Below, one piece after another: positions 33,952 to 37,400 of a stretch of 37,400 nt of DNA (position 1 is its first letter; every line of letters begins with the position of its first letter). The DNA is taken from NCBI GenBank assembly GCA_003604985.1, contig QZIW01000055.1, positions 1 to 37,400 of the forward strand, given 5' to 3'. The notes beneath the pieces are model-generated. The model was not told the DNA's origin. It worked only from the letters and a program-made list of their open reading frames with translations, and ran no database searches. This stretch comes from Ammonifex sp. (lineage in GTDB: Bacteria > Bacillota > Desulfotomaculia > Desulfotomaculales > Ammonificaceae). The position numbers were made by a program, and so were the translations under genes.

Positions 33952-34785
33952 TTGGTTGTTTCACGGGAAAGCATAACACCGGTGATCTTCATCGTTTCCG
34001 ATTCAATCGGTGAAACGGCGGAACTTGTGGGACGGGCGGCGGCCAGCCAGTTTGACGCCGGCGCCGCGGAAATACGCCGGATCCCGTACGTAAACCACCC
34101 GGAGGAAATCCCGGAAATCGTGGCTCAAGCCGCAGCCGAAACGGCTATTATCATTTTTACCCTTGTCAGGCCCCACCTCCGGTCCATCCTCCTGGCCGAA
34201 GCGCAACGTCATGGCCTGCAGGCGGTCGATATTTTGGGTCCGGTGTTGGACGCGCTGAAAGCCATTACCGGTCACGAGCCGCGGTTTGAGCCGGGTCTTA
34301 TGCGCAAGGTCGACCAGGACTACTTCCGGCGCGTAGAGGCGATCGAGTTTGCGGTAAAGTACGACGACGGCAAGGACTTGCGCGGCATCGCCGGGGCCGA
34401 CATCGTGGTTTTTGGGGTTTCGCGTACGGGAAAGACACCGCTTTGCATGTATCTCGCGCATAAAAGGATCAAGGCGGCAAACATCCCGCTTGTCCCGGAG
34501 GTGCCGTTGCCCCCCGAGATATTTTCGCTGCCGCCGAACCGTCTTATCGGCCTGACTATCCAATCCGAATACCTGGGCTGGATCAGGCACGAGCGGTTGA
34601 AGAGCCTGGGATTGCCTTTTGACGCGGACTACGCAAGTACGGAACGGGTCCGTAAAGAGCTTGCTTATGCCGAGGAGGTGATGCGCCGGACCGGATGCAC
34701 GGTCATCGACGTTACCAGAAAAGCGGTTGAGGAGACGGCAAGCAAAGTGCTGGAGATTTATTATCGGGGTTTTCGCCACCGCTGA
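33952..34785 (+). CDS. ppsR: Pyruvate-phosphate dikinase/PEP synthase regulatory protein (DUF299)
   Basis: 277-aa bifunctional kinase/pyrophosphorylase that inactivates its target by ADP-dependent phosphorylation of a threonine near the catalytic His and reactivates it by phosphorolysis. Family features are [18 protein letters not shown] at the N-terminus and the P-loop [15 protein letters not shown] at about 155. TTG 33952 gives the usual N-terminus; an open frame from 33919 would overlap ccpN. The adjacent target gene is PEP synthase rather than PPDK, so the PEP-synthase type of regulation is inferred, although Firmicute relatives often act on PPDK. Confidence 0.9.
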   Translation: MVVSRESITPVIFIVSDSIGETAELVGRAAASQFDAGAAEIRRIPYVNHPEEIPEIVAQAAAETAIIIFTLVRPHLRSILLAEAQRHGLQAVDILGPVLDALKAITGHEPRFEPGLMRKVDQDYFRRVEAIEFAVKYDDGKDLRGIAGADIVVFGVSRTGKTPLCMYLAHKRIKAANIPLVPEVPLPPEIFSLPPNRLIGLTIQSEYLGWIRHERLKSLGLPFDADYASTERVRKELAYAEEVMRRTGCTVIDVTRKAVEETASKVLEIYYRGFRHR

Positions 34786-34801
34786 GATAGGGGGAGGAAA
34801 A

Positions 34802-37150
34802 GTGGGATTAAGATTTATTAAATTTTTCACGGAGTTAAATAAGGGAGATGTCTCGCTTGTTGGTGGTAAAGGGGCTAACCTGGGTGAGATGACGGGTGCC
34901 GGTATCCTGGTCCCGCCCGGTTTTTGTGTTACCGCCCAGGCATACCGCTACTTTGTTGAGACCACAGGCTTGGCCGCGCAAATCAAGAAAATCATAAGCG
35001 ACACGGACGTGAACAACCTTGAACAACTATTGGGGAATACCGCCCGGATCCGCGAAATGATTTGCAGCATACCCGTACCGGCTGAAATAGCCACCGAAGT
35101 GATCGAGGCGTACCGGAAACTCGCGGAAAATGACCCGGCCTTAAAGGTGGCGGTGAGGAGTTCGGCAACGGCCGAGGACCTGCCGGAGGCTTCTTTCGCC
35201 GGGCAGCAAGACACGTATCTGAACGTGGTTGGGGACGAGCAGGTTTTGGAGTATGTCCGGCGCTGCTGGGCCTCGCTCTGGACGGCGCGGGCAACCGCCT
35301 ACCGTCAGGCCCAGGGCTTTGACCACGACACCGTTTATCTGAGCGCGGTCGTGCAGAAGATGATCCAATCGGAGCGCTCCGGCGTTGCCTTCACCGTGAA
35401 CCCGATCACCGGCGACCGGCGCGAGATGCTCATCAACGCCAGTTGGGGGTTGGGCGAGACGATCGTAGGCGGGAAGGTAACTCCGGACGAGTACACGGTC
35501 GACAAGACCGCCAGGCGTCTGAACGGCAAGATAATAACCGCCAAAAACGTGCTTATCGTTGCGGACCCGAACTCTACCAGCGGCACCATCGAAACCGAGG
35601 TAGCGCGGTTTTTGGGGCCGGAATTTGTTGAGCGACAGTGCCTGTCCGACGACGAAATTTTGACCCTGTCCGAACAGTTGATCAAGGTAGAAGAGCATTA
35701 CGGTTTTCCTCAGGATATCGAGTGGGGTTACGAAAACGGGACTTTTTACATACTCCAGTCACGGCCGATAACTACGCTTGGAAAAGAGGAGGCCGGGGCC
35801 AAAATGAGCAAGGCCACCAGTGCGGACGTGCTTATCCGGGGTATGGGTGCTGCACCGGGTACGGCCGTGGGAAAAGTCATTCTGGTTAAGAACTTTGATG
35901 ACGTGGTGCGCGTCAAGGAGGGCACGGTCCTGGTTACGGTAATGACCAACCCGGACATGGTGCCGGCGATGAAACGAGCGGCGGCGATCGTAACGGACGA
36001 AGGGGGCCGGACCTGCCACGCGGCGATTGTCTCGCGGGAATTGGGCGTTCCCTGCATTGTGGGCGCCAAAAACGCCACCGTCATTCTCGCCGAGGGAATG
36101 GAAGTTACGGTCGATGCGTCCCGGGGGGTAGTCTACCAGGGACGGGTAACGTTCGGCGACACGCCTCAGCCGGCTGCGGGGGCCGATGCCGGGCCGTTGG
36201 TCCAGGGGGCGCTCTGGCGGGAGTTCGCACCGGTTACCGGCACAAAGCTCTATATGAACCTCGGTGAACCAGAAGCCATTGCCCGGTACAGAGACCTGCC
36301 CTTTGACGGTATCGGGCTCATGCGCACCGAGTTCATTTTTACCGATCACGTCGGCGCTCACCCGATGTACCTTATTCGGACCGGGCAGCAGGATACTTTC
36401 GTCGAGCGCCTGTCGGAGGGAATTGCGACGGTAGCCCAGACTATATACCCCCGGCCTGTGGTAGTGCGCTTCAGCGATTTCCGGACCAACGAATTCCGGG
36501 GCCTCAAGGGCGGGGAAGACGTTGAGCCCGTGGAAAACAACCCGATGATCGGCTGGCGGGGCGTTTCCCGCTACATCTCCCCGGAATACGAGGCGGGGTT
36601 TCGCCTGGAATGCCGGGCGATGGTTAAAGTCCGGAAAGAATACCAGTTGACCAACGTTTGGGCAATGCTGCCGTTTGTGCGGACGACCTGGGAAGTCCGG
36701 CGCGCGCTGGACATTATGGCCATGGAGGGTCTATCCTCTAACCTGGACTTTAAGGTTTGGATCATGGCCGAGGTCCCATCGGTGATCTTCATGGCCGACG
36801 AGTTCAGCCCTTTGATAGACGGTTTCAGCATCGGGTCCAACGACTTGACCCAGTTGGTACTCGGCGCCGATCGTGATTCCGGTATCCTGGACGCCATGGG
36901 TTACTTCGACGAACGCAACCCGGCGGTGACCCGGGCGATCGCCCAACTGATAAAAACAGCACACCGGCACGGGAAGACGGTGTCCATCTGCGGGCAGGGA
37001 CCGTCGGTGTACCCCGACTTCACTGAGTTCCTGGTCCGGACGGGTATCGACAGCATAAGCGTGAACCCCGACACCGTCGCCAATACGCGCCGGTTGGTCG
37101 CGAGCGTCGAGCAGAAGGTAATGCTGGAGGCGCTACGCGAGCGCAAATAA
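34802..37150 (+). CDS. ppsA: Phosphoenolpyruvate synthase
   Basis: 782-aa enzyme converting pyruvate and ATP to PEP, AMP and phosphate, feeding gluconeogenesis. N-terminal ATP-binding domain (VGGKGANLGEM, AVRSSATAEDLPEASFAGQQ), central phospho-His domain with His406 in GGRTCHAAIVSREL, and C-terminal PEP/pyruvate barrel with GSNDLTQ and the catalytic Cys730 in CGQGPS. The Thr just before Cys405-His406 is the expected target of the regulatory protein encoded upstream. GTG 34802 has GGGGGAGG 4-5 nt upstream; the frame open from 34727 overlaps ppsR. The length fits PEP synthase, not the longer PPDK. Confidence 0.95.
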   Translation: MGLRFIKFFTELNKGDVSLVGGKGANLGEMTGAGILVPPGFCVTAQAYRYFVETTGLAAQIKKIISDTDVNNLEQLLGNTARIREMICSIPVPAEIATEVIEAYRKLAENDPALKVAVRSSATAEDLPEASFAGQQDTYLNVVGDEQVLEYVRRCWASLWTARATAYRQAQGFDHDTVYLSAVVQKMIQSERSGVAFTVNPITGDRREMLINASWGLGETIVGGKVTPDEYTVDKTARRLNGKIITAKNVLIVADPNSTSGTIETEVARFLGPEFVERQCLSDDEILTLSEQLIKVEEHYGFPQDIEWGYENGTFYILQSRPITTLGKEEAGAKMSKATSADVLIRGMGAAPGTAVGKVILVKNFDDVVRVKEGTVLVTVMTNPDMVPAMKRAAAIVTDEGGRTCHAAIVSRELGVPCIVGAKNATVILAEGMEVTVDASRGVVYQGRVTFGDTPQPAAGADAGPLVQGALWREFAPVTGTKLYMNLGEPEAIARYRDLPFDGIGLMRTEFIFTDHVGAHPMYLIRTGQQDTFVERLSEGIATVAQTIYPRPVVVRFSDFRTNEFRGLKGGEDVEPVENNPMIGWRGVSRYISPEYEAGFRLECRAMVKVRKEYQLTNVWAMLPFVRTTWEVRRALDIMAMEGLSSNLDFKVWIMAEVPSVIFMADEFSPLIDGFSIGSNDLTQLVLGADRDSGILDAMGYFDERNPAVTRAIAQLIKTAHRHGKTVSICGQGPSVYPDFTEFLVRTGIDSISVNPDTVANTRRLVASVEQKVMLEALRERK

Positions 37151-37184
37151 ACGGGTATCCTAGTAGCGCAGGAGTTTACGGTTC

Positions 37185-37400
37185 ATGGCAAAGTTGCGCC
37201 TTTTTTGGGCGGTTGCGCTCCCGGCGGCGGTGCGGGACTCACTGGCCGCCGTGCAATCGGAGTTTAAGGCTCTTTCCTTTGACGCCAAGTGGGTGGAGAA
37301 GCAAAACCTCCACATCACCGTGCGCTTTCTCGGAGACACCGACGAGACTCTGGCCGCCGAACTTTTAGCCGCTGCTCAGGAACTCTTGTCCGGTATGCGG
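37185..37400 (+). CDS. thpR: RNA 2',3'-cyclic phosphodiesterase (2'-5' RNA ligase family), 5' part
   Basis: The first 72 codons of a gene cut by the window end. The peptide starts MAKLRLFWAVALP and contains WVEKQNLHITVRFLG, whose HxT-x3-LG is the first of the two catalytic His-x-Thr motifs of the 2H phosphoesterase family (ThpR/LigT). ATG 37185 has AGGAG 10 nt upstream. It follows ppsA after 34 bp. The second HxTx motif would lie beyond the window. Confidence 0.85.
   Translation, partial: MAKLRLFWAVALPAAVRDSLAAVQSEFKALSFDAKWVEKQNLHITVRFLGDTDETLAAELLAAAQELLSGMR

Overview
The window is a gene-dense stretch of high-GC chromosome from an anaerobic, endospore-forming Firmicute. The best fit is a Desulfotomaculum/Pelotomaculum/Moorella-like clostridium. 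Evidence for this is a tiny spoVM gene, RNase Y plus YmdB, a CcpN-type regulator, many GTG/TTG starts with strong Shine-Dalgarno sites, and a large complement of Hdr, Flx and Wood-Ljungdahl-type redox genes. No rRNA, tRNA, CRISPR array, phage gene or insertion sequence was seen. The assignment to a clade is inference from gene content, not from a marker gene.

Layout. 0-6.1 kb: a thioredoxin-reductase-like flavoprotein, a convergent nitrilase-family hydrolase/SDR pair, a LapA-domain membrane protein and a DinG-type helicase with an N-terminal exonuclease. 6.1-6.5 kb: a mostly non-coding gap holding a 21-residue spoVM gene. 6.5-13.7 kb: seven co-directional genes, hdrC-hdrB-hdrA-flxD-flxC-flxB-flxA, a complete Hdr/Flx-type NADH-linked electron-bifurcating complex, with palindromic repeat DNA between flxD and flxC. 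13.8-16.4 kb, minus strand: MazG-like pyrophosphohydrolase, DUF1015 protein and Mrp P-loop ATPase. 16.7-18.7 kb: a GAF/GGDEF diguanylate cyclase. 18.7-25.1 kb, minus strand: a five-gene operon of an FDH/NuoG-like molybdopterin protein, NuoE-like, NuoF-like, MetV and MetF. 25.3 kb: a second, classical MetF, divergent from that operon. 26.4-26.7 kb: a terminator, a near-consensus promoter and a terminator-ended leader RNA. 26.7-33.0 kb: rny, ymdB, recO, glyQ, glyS and a terminator. 33.3-37.2 kb: ccpN, a PPDK/PEP-synthase regulatory protein and PEP synthase. 37.2 kb to the end: the start of thpR.

How the parts may work together. Hdr/Flx would link NADH to ferredoxin and a disulfide/thiol couple. 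The MetFV/NuoEF operon would link NADH to methylene-THF/methyl-THF interconversion, as in acetogenesis or acetate oxidation. CcpN, the regulatory kinase/phosphorylase and PEP synthase would control entry of pyruvate into gluconeogenesis. The most unusual unit is the MetFV operon. Its large molybdopterin-family subunit looks like formate dehydrogenase but has Tyr357-Gly358 exactly where the catalytic Sec/Cys-His pair should be. This suggests a structural or repurposed subunit in a methylene-THF reductase complex rather than a formate dehydrogenase.
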